Shown: positions 9,484 through 18,107, numbered from the stretch's first letter. The stretch: 64,000 nucleotides of DNA from Byssovorax sp. (GCA_025362495.1 JANYGI010000059.1:1-64000), one strand, 5' to 3'. The notes: generated from the sequence alone by a model not told the origin. Numbers and translations: made by a program.

Positions 9484-10470
9484 ATGGACGCGATGAACCA
9501 GAGCGCGCCGGAGCAGGCGTTCCTCGCCGCGCAACGGCGGGTGACGCGGCTCGACGACGCCGAGATCGACGCGCACCTCGCGCTGGCGTTCTCGCGCGAG
9601 CACTGGGCGGCGATCGCACCCGGCCTCTCGATCGACGGCCCGCTCGAAGGGGCAGCGGCGCTGGAGGCCCGGCCCATCGACGGGGCCGAGCGCGCCCGGC
9701 TCCTCCAGCGCTTGGCGAAAGAGGGGTGGTTCCGCGCCGAGCCAGTCTTCGACGCCCGGGTGATCGAGCGCCTGCGATCGGCCGTCGCCGAGCTCGTGGC
9801 CCGCGGCTGGCCGCCGGTCTTCGTCTATGTGTACGACGAGCTCTGGCAGATCCTCCGGACTCCCTCGCTCCGAGCATTCCTGTCCTCGGCGCTGGGCCCG
9901 GGATATCGCCTCAGCCCGCGCGTGTGGGCCTTTCACGTCCCCGCCCGGCCCGGCGCCGCGGGCTGGCCGCCGCACGTCGACGGCGGCGCCGGGACGCACA
10001 CCACCGATCGAATGACGCTCTGGATCCCGCTCGGCGACGCCACGCTGGAGAATGGCTGCATGGTCGTCGTGCCGAAAGACCGCCTCCCCGACACGGCCCC
10101 TGACGCCTTTGCCAACGACATGAGCCGTCTCTCCCCCGCGACCTGGAGAGCGATGCTCCAGGGCAGCCGCGCCTTGCCCGCGCGCGCCGGCTCGGTGCTG
10201 GGCTGGGACTTCCAGGTGATCCACTGGAGCAGCGTCGTCGGCGACGCCGAGTCACCGCGGGTGAGCCTCGCCGTCGAGGCCTTTGGCGAGACCATCGTCC
10301 CCACGCCGAGCGAGGAGCCTTTGCTCGATCCGGGCGCCCTCCCGCCGCTGCGCGAGCGGCTCCGCGCCATCGCGCGAGGGGTCCTGTCGTACGAGCGCTT
10401 CGAGCCCGAGATGCTCCGCTTCACGGGGCTCGCGCGCCGGCTCCTGGCCGCGATCGACGCGGGCGGCTGA
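9484..10470 (+). CDS. Phytanoyl-CoA dioxygenase (PhyH)-like Fe(II)/2-oxoglutarate oxygenase
   Basis: About 328 aa. Three in-frame ATGs lie close together (9472, 9484, 9493) with no strong ribosome-binding site, so the exact start is uncertain. The double-stranded beta-helix signature is visible: WPPHVDGG supplies the HxD iron pair, DRMTLWIPLGDATLENGCMVVVP is the typical PhyH core strand, VIHWSS supplies the distal His, and PRVSLAVEA the 2-oxoglutarate-binding Arg. The family hydroxylates acyl-CoAs or small metabolites; the substrate cannot be read from sequence. The gene is divergent from the Cys-cluster protein. Confidence 0.85.
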   Translation: MDAMNQSAPEQAFLAAQRRVTRLDDAEIDAHLALAFSREHWAAIAPGLSIDGPLEGAAALEARPIDGAERARLLQRLAKEGWFRAEPVFDARVIERLRSAVAELVARGWPPVFVYVYDELWQILRTPSLRAFLSSALGPGYRLSPRVWAFHVPARPGAAGWPPHVDGGAGTHTTDRMTLWIPLGDATLENGCMVVVPKDRLPDTAPDAFANDMSRLSPATWRAMLQGSRALPARAGSVLGWDFQVIHWSSVVGDAESPRVSLAVEAFGETIVPTPSEEPLLDPGALPPLRERLRAIARGVLSYERFEPEMLRFTGLARRLLAAIDAGG

Positions 10471-10513
10471 GCGTGCGCTGGCGGCCCTGACGCACCGGCA
10501 GAAGATCGAGTCG

Positions 10514-10642
10514 ATGTCGCCGCTCGACGCCAGCCTCGCCGTCGACATGCTGATCTCGATGGGGCGGTATCGCGACGCGCTCGGGCTGGCGAGCGAGCGG
10601 TCCGGGAGCGCCGAGCGCGCCGTCGCCGATGCGTGCGCGTGA
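10514..10642 (+). CDS. Possible small protein (42 aa)
   Basis: A short frame with coding-like composition: MSPLDASLAVDMLISM followed by GRYRDALGLASERSG, resembling a TPR-like amphipathic helix pair. The frame is open back to within the preceding dioxygenase gene but has no obvious ribosome-binding site. It could be a small protein or the remnant of a larger gene. The convergent 84-aa gene ends six bases after it. Confidence 0.3.
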   Translation: MSPLDASLAVDMLISMGRYRDALGLASERSGSAERAVADACA

Positions 10643-10648
10643 CGCCGC

Positions 10649-10903
10649 TCAGCGCCGCTCGGGCGGCAGCTCTTCGGTGACCTCGTCCTCGGCCTCGCTG
10701 GCCTGGAGCTGGTGGAAAATCTGGGCGAGGGCCTCGCAGCACAGCCGCTCGATCACCGAGCCGTCCTCCGCCGCCTCGAACTGCGGCGGCACGTTGTGCA
10801 CGGGGCAGCGGACGTCGGCGTACTTCGAGGCCATGTCGAGCTCGATTTTTCCCGCCATCTCGCTCTGCTCGGTGATGTCCTCGTCGCTGTCGTCGTTGTC
10901 CAT
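10649..10903 (-). CDS. Small acidic protein, function unknown
   Basis: 84 aa from the ATG at 10903 (MDNDDSDEDITEQSEM); the open frame extends upstream but turns Arg-rich and non-coding. It is very acidic at both ends. The middle has RCPVHNVPPQFE and RLCCEALAQIF, so Cys/His could bind metal or form disulfides. No signal peptide, so probably cytoplasmic. No family recognised. Confidence 0.6.
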   Translation of the reverse strand: MDNDDSDEDITEQSEMAGKIELDMASKYADVRCPVHNVPPQFEAAEDGSVIERLCCEALAQIFHQLQASEAEDEVTEELPPERR

Positions 10904-11048
10904 GGGCGCGACCCTAGCACTCGTCGGACGCGCCGACTCGCTCCTCGCCGCATGTCGACGCTCGTCACGGTGTTCACGGCGAGGTCGGCCGCGGTGATAG
11001 CCTCGGGCGCTCCGCGGTGCGCCGCGGCAGATCGGGAGAGCGCGCGCC

Positions 11049-12080
11049 ATGAGTGAGCAAGATCAGAACCCGTACGCCCCGCCGATCGACGCGCCCGAGG
11101 CGCCGACGTCGTCCCCGCGCCCCCGGAACGTCGATGTCGCGACGACGGGGCAGCGCGTGGCCGGCGCGTTCCTCATCGCCAACGCGCTGTTCGTCTTCAT
11201 CGAGGCGGCGATCACCACCACCACGCCCGGGTCCGCGGACGCCACGCCGGGAGGGGCGATCGTGCCGGCGATGATCGATCTCGGCATCGGCGTCTCGCTG
11301 CTCTCGGGTAGCGCCAAGGCGCTGAAATGGGCGCTCGTGCGCGTCGCGCTCGGCGTCGTCCTCTGGACCGGGGTGCAGGCCTCGCGCGGCGAGTGGGTGG
11401 TGATGGCGATGCAGCTCGTGCTCGGCGCCGCGTTCCTGCTGCTCCTGATCGGCGAAGCGGGCCGAGCGCGCATCGCCGCGGGCGCCTCGGCGTTCGGCGT
11501 CTACGCGCTGGTGTCGCTGCTCGGCATCGTCTCGATCGTCGGCGGCGTGAACCCGCTCGCCGGTGTCACCGGCGCGCTCCGCACCGATCTCGATCCCGTC
11601 CCCGGCCACGTGCTCACCGGCGTGATGACGCGCTACACCGTGACGACGCCCGACGACCACTGGCTCGTGCGCAAGGCCGAGGCCGCGAAGAAGGACAACG
11701 CGCTCGTCGATCGCTGGCTGGTGCGCCCCGACAAGGACGCTCACCTGCTGATCCTCGTCGAGGATCTCGGCGGCGCGAACCTCCCCGTCGGCGCCTACGC
11801 CGACGCGGTCCTCGACGGCGCGAAGAAGGTCCAGAAAGACGTTGCGGTCCTCGAACGCCACCCGCTCTCGGGGCACCTCGACGACGGGGTCTTTCTCCAC
11901 ACGACCTCGACGCTGAACGGCCTCAGCCTCGAGTACTACTACGCGGTGATCTCCGAGGGCGGGCACCTCTACCAGCTCATCACCTTCGCGATGCGGGCGG
12001 CCTTCCCGCCGCTCGCGGCCGACTTCCGCGGGATGATCGACTCGTTCCACGCGCCCCCGGCGGCCCCGGCGCTCCCGTGA
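11049..12080 (+). CDS. Integral membrane protein with soluble C-terminal domain
   Basis: 343 aa; the ATG at 11049 has GGGAG upstream at about eight bases. The N-terminus is Pro-rich and cytoplasmic-like (NPYAPP...). Four hydrophobic segments follow (about 38-55, 75-90, 97-113, 120-137, with a further one near 150-170). The C-terminal half (about 190-335) is soluble and mixed alpha/beta, containing a segment on tolerated charge changes and MRAAFPPLAADFRGMIDSF, similar in layout to Mog1/PsbP-like lipid-facing domains (weak inference). It is 25 bp upstream of the TauE/SafE gene and may be co-transcribed. Confidence 0.65.
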   Translation: MSEQDQNPYAPPIDAPEAPTSSPRPRNVDVATTGQRVAGAFLIANALFVFIEAAITTTTPGSADATPGGAIVPAMIDLGIGVSLLSGSAKALKWALVRVALGVVLWTGVQASRGEWVVMAMQLVLGAAFLLLLIGEAGRARIAAGASAFGVYALVSLLGIVSIVGGVNPLAGVTGALRTDLDPVPGHVLTGVMTRYTVTTPDDHWLVRKAEAAKKDNALVDRWLVRPDKDAHLLILVEDLGGANLPVGAYADAVLDGAKKVQKDVAVLERHPLSGHLDDGVFLHTTSTLNGLSLEYYYAVISEGGHLYQLITFAMRAAFPPLAADFRGMIDSFHAPPAAPALP

Positions 12081-12105
12081 GCCGCGGTGCTACGCTCGCC
12101 GCCTC

Positions 12106-12621
12106 ATGGACAAGCTCATGCTCGCGTTCCTGGCGACGGGCCTCGTCGTCGGAGCCATCAGCGGCGTGCTCGGGATCGGCGGCGCGGTGCTGCTCGTGCC
12201 GATCCTCGTGCTCGGGTTCGGCTTCTCGCAGGGGCGCGCGCAGGGGACGTCGATCGGCGCGCTGATCCCGCCGATCGGCATCTTCGCCGCGATCCACTAC
12301 CACCGGAGCGGCCTCCTCGACGTCCGCGCCGCGCTGCTGATCGCCCTCGGCTTCGTCTTCGGCGCGCTCTTCGGCGCCATGCTCGTGCCGCACATCCCGC
12401 AGGCCTGGCTCAAGCGGATCTTCGCGACGCTGCTCGTCTACGTGGCCGCGCAGCTGGTCTTCGCCGATCCCACCAAGCGCGTCGGCGCCGTGCTCCCCGG
12501 CTTCCTCGCCGCGTCGGCGCTGTGGATCGTTTACTTCGTACGCAAAGCCCTGGGCAAGCGGCCGCCTCCGCCGCGCCCGCGGCCGCCACCGCCGCAACCC
12601 GACACCGAGTACTTCATCTGA
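12106..12621 (+). CDS. TauE/SafE family permease, short form
   Basis: 171 aa. The first 60 residues match the TauE/SafE signature: GLVVGAISGVLGIGGAVLLVPILVL, then the QGTSIGALIPPIGIFAAIHYHRSG segment. About four membrane spans are present, roughly one half of the usual eight-span protein, as in small members of the family. The family exports or imports small sulfur-containing anions such as sulfite or sulfoacetate; the substrate here is unknown. The C-terminus is a Pro/Arg-rich tail. It lies between a membrane protein and the CLC gene with gaps of 25 and 18 bp. Confidence 0.85.
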   Translation: MDKLMLAFLATGLVVGAISGVLGIGGAVLLVPILVLGFGFSQGRAQGTSIGALIPPIGIFAAIHYHRSGLLDVRAALLIALGFVFGALFGAMLVPHIPQAWLKRIFATLLVYVAAQLVFADPTKRVGAVLPGFLAASALWIVYFVRKALGKRPPPPRPRPPPPQPDTEYFI

Positions 12622-12639
12622 CCGATCGAAGGGCGCCGC

Positions 12640-13962
12640 GTGGACGACGAGATCGCTGAGGCCGAGGCCCCCTCGCCGGAAGGGTGGCGCGCCCGCGCGA
12701 AGCGCCACGCCGGGACGATGCTGCAGTGGCTCGGCCTGGGCTCGCTCGTCGGCGTCGCCTGCGGCGTGGCCTCCGCGATCTTCCTCCACGCGCTCGACTT
12801 CGCGACGCGCTTCCGCAACGCGCACGAGCCCATCGTTCACGCGCTCCCGGTCGCGGGCCTCGTCATCGGCGCGCTCTACGCGCGCTTCGGCGCGTCGATC
12901 AAGGGCGGCAACAACCTCGTCATCGACACCGTGCACGACGACAGCGCGCAGCTCCCGCTCCGCATGGGGCCGATGGTCCTCGTCGGCACGGTGCTGACGC
13001 ACCTCTTCGGCGGCAGCGCCGGGCGCGAGGGCACCGCCGTGCAGATGGGCGCGAGCCTCGCCGATCTGATCGCGCACCGCTGGAACGTCGACAAGGAGAC
13101 GCGCCGTCGCGTCCTCGCCGCGGGGATCGCCGGCGGCTTCGGCTCGGTCTTCGGCACCCCGATCGCCGGCGCGATCTTCGGCCTCGAGGTCGTGAGCGTC
13201 GGGCGCATGGAGTACGACGCGCTTTTCCCCGCGCTGGTGGCGTCGCTCGTCGGCGATCTCGTCACGCGCTCGCTCGGCGTCGTCCACGCGGCCTATCCCG
13301 CGCCCGCGGCGCTCGGCCTCACGCCGCTCCTGCTCGGCAAATGGGCTGTATTTGCGCTCGCGGTCGCGCTGACGAGCATCGTCTTCGTCGAGCTCACCCA
13401 CCGCTTGAAGAAGCTCCTCGAGCGCCGCGTGCCGAGCCTCGCGCTGCGGATGGCCCTCGGCGGGGTCGCGGTGATCGCCCTCTGGAAGCTCGTCGGCACG
13501 AGCGACTACCTCGGCCTCGGCGTGCCGATGATCCTGCGCTCGTTCACCGATCCCGCGCTGCCGCTGTACGCGTTCGCCGCCAAGCTGGTGTTCACCTCGG
13601 TCACGCTGGCCTCGGGCTTCCTCGGCGGGGAGGTGACGCCGCTCTTCTTCGTCGGCGCGGCGCTCGGCAACGCGCTCGGTCGCGCCCTCGGGATCCCGAT
13701 CGGGCTCGCGGCGGGCGTGGGGCTCGCGGCGCTCTTCGCGGCCGCGGCGAACACCCCGATCGCCCTCTCGATCATGGCGATCGAGCTCCTCGGCGCGAGC
13801 GTCGTACCGCACGTGGTGATCGTGTCGGTGCTGGCGTACCTCGTCTCCGGTCACCGCGGGATTTACCCGGCGCAGCGGCTCTTCCGGAGGAAATCGGGCG
13901 AGCGCCTCGCGAGGCCGATCGCGCTCCGCGAGTACCCGCCGACAAACCCGGAACAGCGCTGA
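12640..13962 (+). CDS. CLC-family anion/proton antiporter, fluoride (CLC-F)-like
   Basis: 440 aa from a GTG at 12640 with AAGGG six bases upstream; about ten or more membrane helices. CLC hallmarks: GGSAGREGTAVQMGASLAD with gating Glu130, and GGEVTPLFFVGAALGN near the C-terminus. The first selectivity motif, GSGIP in chloride CLCs, is replaced by KGGNNLVID, and the gating motif is GREGT rather than GREGP. From memory these variants, and the C-terminal HRGIYPAQ, are typical of the riboswitch-linked CLC-F fluoride exporters rather than EriC. Chloride transport remains possible. No fluoride riboswitch is seen; the gene is too close (18 bp) to its neighbour to have its own leader. Confidence 0.85.
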   Translation: MDDEIAEAEAPSPEGWRARAKRHAGTMLQWLGLGSLVGVACGVASAIFLHALDFATRFRNAHEPIVHALPVAGLVIGALYARFGASIKGGNNLVIDTVHDDSAQLPLRMGPMVLVGTVLTHLFGGSAGREGTAVQMGASLADLIAHRWNVDKETRRRVLAAGIAGGFGSVFGTPIAGAIFGLEVVSVGRMEYDALFPALVASLVGDLVTRSLGVVHAAYPAPAALGLTPLLLGKWAVFALAVALTSIVFVELTHRLKKLLERRVPSLALRMALGGVAVIALWKLVGTSDYLGLGVPMILRSFTDPALPLYAFAAKLVFTSVTLASGFLGGEVTPLFFVGAALGNALGRALGIPIGLAAGVGLAALFAAAANTPIALSIMAIELLGASVVPHVVIVSVLAYLVSGHRGIYPAQRLFRRKSGERLARPIALREYPPTNPEQR

Positions 13963-13984
13963 TTCGTCGGGTATAGTTGCGCCG

Positions 13985-14809
13985 ATGGTATCGCATCGAT
14001 CCGGCCTCGTCGGCGTCGCGCTCCTCTCGGTCGCGTCCATCGCGTCCGTCGCGTTGACGCCGGGCTGCAAGCGCCCCGGCGAGCACGGCGCCGCAGAGCC
14101 GCTCAAGGTCGCCGCGGCGTCGGACCTCGCGTTCGCGTTCCCCGACGTCGGCGCGGCCTTCGAGAAGGCCACCGGCACGCCGGTGACGTTCTCGTTCGGC
14201 TCGACGGGCCTCCTCGCGCGCCAGATCGCCGAGGGTGCTCCGTTCGATGTCTTCGCCGCCGCCAACGTCAGCTTCGCCGACGACGTCGTGAAGCAGGGCG
14301 CGTGCTTCGCCGATTCGAAGGCGCTCTACGGCCGCGGCCGGATCGCGCTGTGGTCGCGCAAGGGCGCGCCGCTGCCGGCCTCGCTCGACGAGCTGCGCGA
14401 CGCGAAATACCGCAAGATCGCCATCGCCAACCCCGAGCACGCGCCCTACGGAACGGCTGCAAAACAAGCCCTGATCAAGGCCGGCGTCTGGGACGCGATC
14501 CAGGATCGCGTCGTCTACGGCGAGAACATCCAGCAGACGCTCCAGTTCGCGCAGTCCGGCAACGCCGAGGTCGCGCTGGTCGCGCTGGCCCTCGCGCTCG
14601 TGACGGAGGGCGGCTACTCGGCCGTCGATCCCGCGCTCCACGATCCGCTCGATCAGGCGCTCGTGGTCTGCAAGGGCGCGGGCGGCAAATCGCTGCACGA
14701 GCCGGCCGCGCGGCAGTTCACGGCCTTCGTCAACTCCGACGCCGGGCGGGTGATCATGAAGCGCCACGGGTTCCTCCTCCCCGGCGAGTCGTTCGCGCAG
14801 GCCCGGTAG
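13985..14809 (+). CDS. modA: Molybdate ABC transporter, substrate-binding lipoprotein
   Basis: 274 aa. ModA captures molybdate (or tungstate) outside the inner membrane and delivers it to ModB. A hydrophobic signal ends at a lipobox-like TPGC (about residue 28). The mature start KVAAASDLAFAFPDVGAAFEKATG and GSTGLLARQIAEGAPFDVFAAAN are diagnostic of ModA, as is NPEHAPYGTAAKQAL followed by ENIQQTLQFAQSGNAEVALVALAL. The length matches the family. It is the first gene of modABC and starts 22 bp after the CLC gene. Confidence 0.95.
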   Translation: MVSHRSGLVGVALLSVASIASVALTPGCKRPGEHGAAEPLKVAAASDLAFAFPDVGAAFEKATGTPVTFSFGSTGLLARQIAEGAPFDVFAAANVSFADDVVKQGACFADSKALYGRGRIALWSRKGAPLPASLDELRDAKYRKIAIANPEHAPYGTAAKQALIKAGVWDAIQDRVVYGENIQQTLQFAQSGNAEVALVALALALVTEGGYSAVDPALHDPLDQALVVCKGAGGKSLHEPAARQFTAFVNSDAGRVIMKRHGFLLPGESFAQAR

Positions 14810-14814
14810 GGCGC

Positions 14815-15471
14815 GTGGCCTCCGCGCCGCTCCTGCTCTCGTTCGAGGTCGCGATCGCGGCGACGATCATCGCGGCGATCGTCGGCGTCGCGCTCGCGGC
14901 GTGGCTCGCGAACAGCCGCTTCCCGGGGCGGGATCTCGTCGACGTGCTCCTGACGGCGCCGATGGTCCTGCCGCCGACGGTGCTCGGGTATTACCTGCTG
15001 GTGTCCATCGGTCGCAACAGCCTGATCGGCGCGGCGTTCGAACACGTCACGGGCTCGACCATCGTCTTCACGCGCACCGGCGCGATCGTCGCGGCCACGG
15101 TCGGCGCGATCCCGATCGTCGTGAAATCGAGCCGGGCCGCGCTCGAGGGCGTCGATCCGATCCTGATCCACGCGGCGCGCACGCTCGGCGCGACGCCGGC
15201 GCGCGCGTTCCTCACGGTGCAGCTCCCGCTGGCCATGCGCGGGATCACCGCGGCGCTGATGCTGGCCTTCGCGCGATCGCTCGGCGATTTCGGCGTCACG
15301 CTGATGATCGCCGGCGACATCCCCGGCGAGACGCAGACGGCCTCGCTGGCGATCTACGACGCCATCCAGGCGCACCGCGACGCCGACGCGCTGGGCCTTG
15401 CCGCGGTGCTGACGGCCATCGCCGTGACGATGCTCTACGGCGCCAACCGCCTCGCGGCGCCGCGCGCATGA
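14815..15471 (+). CDS. modB: Molybdate ABC transporter, permease subunit
   Basis: 218 aa from the GTG at 14815, five bases after the modA stop; the frame is open further upstream inside modA but only the part from here is ModB. Five membrane spans and the ABC-permease EAA loop (AARTLGATPARAFLTVQLPLA) that contacts the ATPase. The segment LTAPMVLPPTVLGYYLL is characteristic of ModB. The stop overlaps the modC start (ATGA), indicating translational coupling. Confidence 0.95.
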   Translation: MASAPLLLSFEVAIAATIIAAIVGVALAAWLANSRFPGRDLVDVLLTAPMVLPPTVLGYYLLVSIGRNSLIGAAFEHVTGSTIVFTRTGAIVAATVGAIPIVVKSSRAALEGVDPILIHAARTLGATPARAFLTVQLPLAMRGITAALMLAFARSLGDFGVTLMIAGDIPGETQTASLAIYDAIQAHRDADALGLAAVLTAIAVTMLYGANRLAAPRA

Positions 15472-16178
15472 CGTCGCGCGCCAGCCTCGCCGCCCAGCTC
15501 CGCGTCGATCGTCGCGGCGGCTTCGCGCTCGACGTGGCCTTCGAGGCGCCGCCGGGGATCACCATCCTCTTCGGCCCCTCGGGCGCGGGGAAGAGCACGA
15601 TCCTCGGCGCGATCGCCGGCCTGATCACCCCGACGAGCGGCCGCGTCGCGCTCGGCGACGACGTCTGGCTCGACACGAGCGCGGCGATCGATCGCCCGAT
15701 CCACCGGCGCAAGGTGGCCTTCGTGTTCCAGTCGCTGGCGCTCTTCCCGCACCTGTCGGCGATCGACAACGTGATCTACGGGATGGATCGCGCCCTGAAA
15801 TCAGGGCAAAAGCGCGCGAGGGCCGCGGCGCTGCTCGCGCGCCTCCGCGTCGGCCACCTCGCCGCGCGACGGCCGCCGACGTTCTCCGGCGGCGAAGCGC
15901 AGCGCGTGGCCCTGGCGCGGGCCTTCGCGATGGATCCGCGCATCGTGCTCTTCGACGAGCCCTTCTCGGCCATGGACCGCGAGCTCCGCCGCGAGCTCCA
16001 CCGCGATCTGCGCGCCTTCGTCGCCGAGCTGGGCGTGCCGATGATCCACGTCACGCACGACCGCGACGAGGCGCGCGCCCTCGGCGATCGGGTGATCCTC
16101 CTCCAGAAGGGCCGGATCGCCGCGGTGGGATCCGTCGACGAGCTCTTGCCCGCCGAGCCGCGCGAGGACGTCAGTTGA
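15468..16178 (+). CDS. modC: Molybdate ABC transporter, ATPase subunit (short form)
   Basis: 236 aa. Walker A GPSGAGKS (36-43), Q-loop VFQSLALFPHLSAIDN, ABC signature TFSGGEAQRVALARA, Walker B IVLFDEPFSAMD and H-loop VTHDRDEA are all present, so the ATPase core is intact. Typical ModC proteins are about 350 aa and carry a C-terminal molybdate-binding (Mop/TOBE) domain; this one stops just after the nucleotide-binding domain. Feedback by molybdate through ModC is therefore unlikely. The start overlaps the modB stop (ATGA); the 3' end overlaps the convergent downstream gene by 8 bp. Confidence 0.93.
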   Translation: MTSRASLAAQLRVDRRGGFALDVAFEAPPGITILFGPSGAGKSTILGAIAGLITPTSGRVALGDDVWLDTSAAIDRPIHRRKVAFVFQSLALFPHLSAIDNVIYGMDRALKSGQKRARAAALLARLRVGHLAARRPPTFSGGEAQRVALARAFAMDPRIVLFDEPFSAMDRELRRELHRDLRAFVAELGVPMIHVTHDRDEARALGDRVILLQKGRIAAVGSVDELLPAEPREDVS

Positions 16179-16575
16179 GCGTGAAGCTCTTGCCGGTCGG
16201 CAGCGTCGTCAGCGAAAACCGCGCGATCTGGCTCGGTCCGCCGTCCACCGAGCCAAAGGCGGCGAGCCCCTTCTCCAGGTCTTCGAAGTAGAAGACACAC
16301 CCGAAGTGGCGGCCGAACATGAAGCCTCCATGAATCAGCTTCTGCTCCGGCAAGCGCAGGAGCAGGGGTTGCGCTATCGAGGCCCGGTTGCCGAGCATCT
16401 GCCCGCCGATCTTCTCGAGCACGGCGACGAACGTCGGATCGTCGAGCTCGGCGCCGAGCGTGAGCATCTCCTGGTTCTCCCCGAAGCTGTCCATGAAGTA
16501 GGCGTAGACCTGGAAGAAGTCGGTCGCTTCGACGAGCAGGCGCCTGAGGTCCACGAGCTTTCCGAGGTCCACCAT
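16171..16575 (-). CDS. Hypothetical protein
   Basis: 134 aa from the ATG at 16575. The composition is that of a small soluble globular protein: an N-terminal helix pair (LRRLLVEATDFFQVYAYFMD), then beta-rich segments (FMFGRHFGCVFYFEDLEKGLAAF, IARFSLTTLP). No signal peptide or known motif. Tail-to-tail with modC, overlapping it by 8 bp. No clear ribosome-binding site. It could be a small regulatory or chaperone-like protein; not assigned. Confidence 0.6.
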   Translation of the reverse strand: MVDLGKLVDLRRLLVEATDFFQVYAYFMDSFGENQEMLTLGAELDDPTFVAVLEKIGGQMLGNRASIAQPLLLRLPEQKLIHGGFMFGRHFGCVFYFEDLEKGLAAFGSVDGGPSQIARFSLTTLPTGKSFTLN

Positions 16576-16624
16576 GAGCGCGGGAGTACCACGGATCCGC
16601 GGAGGGCGAGAGTGGTCAGGCGCT

Positions 16625-17104
16625 TCAGGTCGCCTTGTCGAGGGGGAGGGAGCCAAAGCGCTTCTCGTACTCGGCGAGCTGCGACATCGGATCGAAGAGG
16701 TAATAGTGCGTGACCCGGAGGAGCTTGCTGTAAACGCGCATCTTCTCGCCCCGATCGACAGCCTCGGTCGACGGCGAGAGCAGCTCGATGACGACGTCCG
16801 GCGTACGGCCGTTCTCGCCCCAGACCACCCACGATTTGCGCTCGCGGCGCACGGTGTCGAGGACGACGAAGACATCGGGCCCGCGGAAGTCGTTCTTCTT
16901 CGCCTGGAGCTCGCTGAAGTAGACGAACATGTTGCCGCCGACCTAGACGTCGTCGCGGTCGCGCCAGGCGTCGTCGAGGGAGTCGATGAGGACGTTCATC
17001 TGCTTGCGATGACGGTCGGAGTACATCGAGCCGTCGTCGCAGAGCAGCTCGTCCTCGCTGGGCGGCGGAGGAGGGGCGTAGCCGTCGAACGACGCGTAGG
17101 ACAT
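16625..17104 (-). pseudogene. Uma2-family endonuclease gene broken by an in-frame amber codon and shortened
   Basis: Reading from the ATG at 17104 gives 53 codons (MSYASFDGYAPPPPP... ...DSLDDAWRDRDDV), then TAG at 16943-16945, then the same frame continues as VGGNMFVYFSELQAKKNDFRGPDVFVVLD, which is the Uma2/DUF820 core. The second part has the family landmarks GPDVFVV, TPDVVIELLSPSTEAVDRGEKM and HYYLFDP. After LAEYEKRFGSLPLDKAT it stops at 16625, where Uma2 proteins normally continue for about 50-70 more residues. The gene therefore has both a nonsense codon and a short C-terminus. Uma2 proteins are PD-(D/E)xK nucleases abundant in myxobacteria and cyanobacteria. Restart at the internal ATG (16930) is possible but would lack the N-terminal third. 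Confidence 0.85.
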
Positions 17105-17168
17105 GGGCGGGAGAGTAGCGCCTCGGCGGCGCGGGGAGGGGAGCTTCGCCGAGGCGCGGAGGTCGGCG

Positions 17169-18107
17169 TTACTTCTTCTTGGTCTTCTTCGACTTGCCCG
17201 CCGCCTTCGGATCCAGCTCCTTCGCGGCTTGCACGGCGGCCTGCGCCGAGAGCTCGGCTTCGTCCGACTTCTTCTTCAAGGCCGCAGCCTCCAGCAGCGC
17301 CGCCTCCGCGGTCTTCAGTTGCTCGGCATGCGCCGTCTCCTTGCTCTGGAGATCGTCCCGCTGCTTCGTCGACGCAGCGAGCTGCTCCTGGAGGCTCTTG
17401 ACCTCGGCGTCGGCCTCTTCGAGCGTCACCGGCGCTACCGCCTGCGTCGCGGGGCCGCGCTGGAAGAACGACTCCGCATAACCGCTGACGAGGCCGAGCT
17501 CCGGGTGATCGTGGACGAGCGCCTTGAGAGCGCCGTAGATCTTCGCGCAGAGCGAGTTGAACTTGTCGAAGATCTTCTTGCGCTCGCCGCCGAGGCGGAA
17601 GGCGTCGCGCGCTGCCACCGCGTCGGCGAGCGTCTTCTCGGCGGCAATGCCCGCGTCGACGGCAGCGACCACCGTCGCGACGAGCCCGACGAGCTCCGGC
17701 TGCTCGGCCTTGGCCAGGAGAGCAGGCCAGGTCTTCATCGCGGTCAATTGCGTCGATAACCTCGGCCTTTCGAAGACCGAAGGGCTCTCGGTGCCGAAGT
17801 AGAGCTTGTGAAGGGGCAGCGTGAGATCCGGCTTTCGGCCCTTGTGAATGGCGATCTTCAGGAGGCCAGAGGCTCCATCGAGCCCGCGATCGGCCGCCGT
17901 GGCGCCGGCCTGGGCGATGGTGATCGCCTCTTCGAGCTCCAGCTCCTTCGCGGCGACGGGGTTCCAGTCGCTCCGGAGCGCTTTGACGGGGGCGAGGAAC
18001 GAAGCCGCGTGGGGATCGCTGGTGACGCGGGCGAGGAGGAAGGTGATCAAATTGCGGAGAAGCTCGAGCGGCACTTTCGTGCCGTCGGGAGTGTAAATGC
18101 TTGCCAT
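17169..18107 (-). CDS. Hypothetical protein with C-terminal coiled coil and Lys-rich tail
   Basis: 312 aa from the ATG at 18107 (MASIYTPDGTKVPLELL). Residues 1-200 look alpha-helical and soluble. Residues about 225-290 form an Ala/Glu/Lys/Gln-rich heptad-like coiled coil (EEADAEVKSLQEQLAASTKQ). The last dozen residues are KAAGKSKKTKKK, a strongly basic tail that could bind nucleic acid or an acidic partner. No signal peptide. The upstream region carries a 41-bp tandem repeat. No family recognised. Confidence 0.7.
   Translation of the reverse strand: MASIYTPDGTKVPLELLRNLITFLLARVTSDPHAASFLAPVKALRSDWNPVAAKELELEEAITIAQAGATAADRGLDGASGLLKIAIHKGRKPDLTLPLHKLYFGTESPSVFERPRLSTQLTAMKTWPALLAKAEQPELVGLVATVVAAVDAGIAAEKTLADAVAARDAFRLGGERKKIFDKFNSLCAKIYGALKALVHDHPELGLVSGYAESFFQRGPATQAVAPVTLEEADAEVKSLQEQLAASTKQRDDLQSKETAHAEQLKTAEAALLEAAALKKKSDEAELSAQAAVQAAKELDPKAAGKSKKTKKK

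Noticed and set aside
12622-12639. Fluoride riboswitch upstream of the CLC gene
   Set aside because: Only 18 bp separate it from the preceding gene; no room for the aptamer.
11980-14265. 761-codon frame on the minus strand
   Set aside because: Antisense shadow of TauE, CLC and modA genes, whose families are clear.
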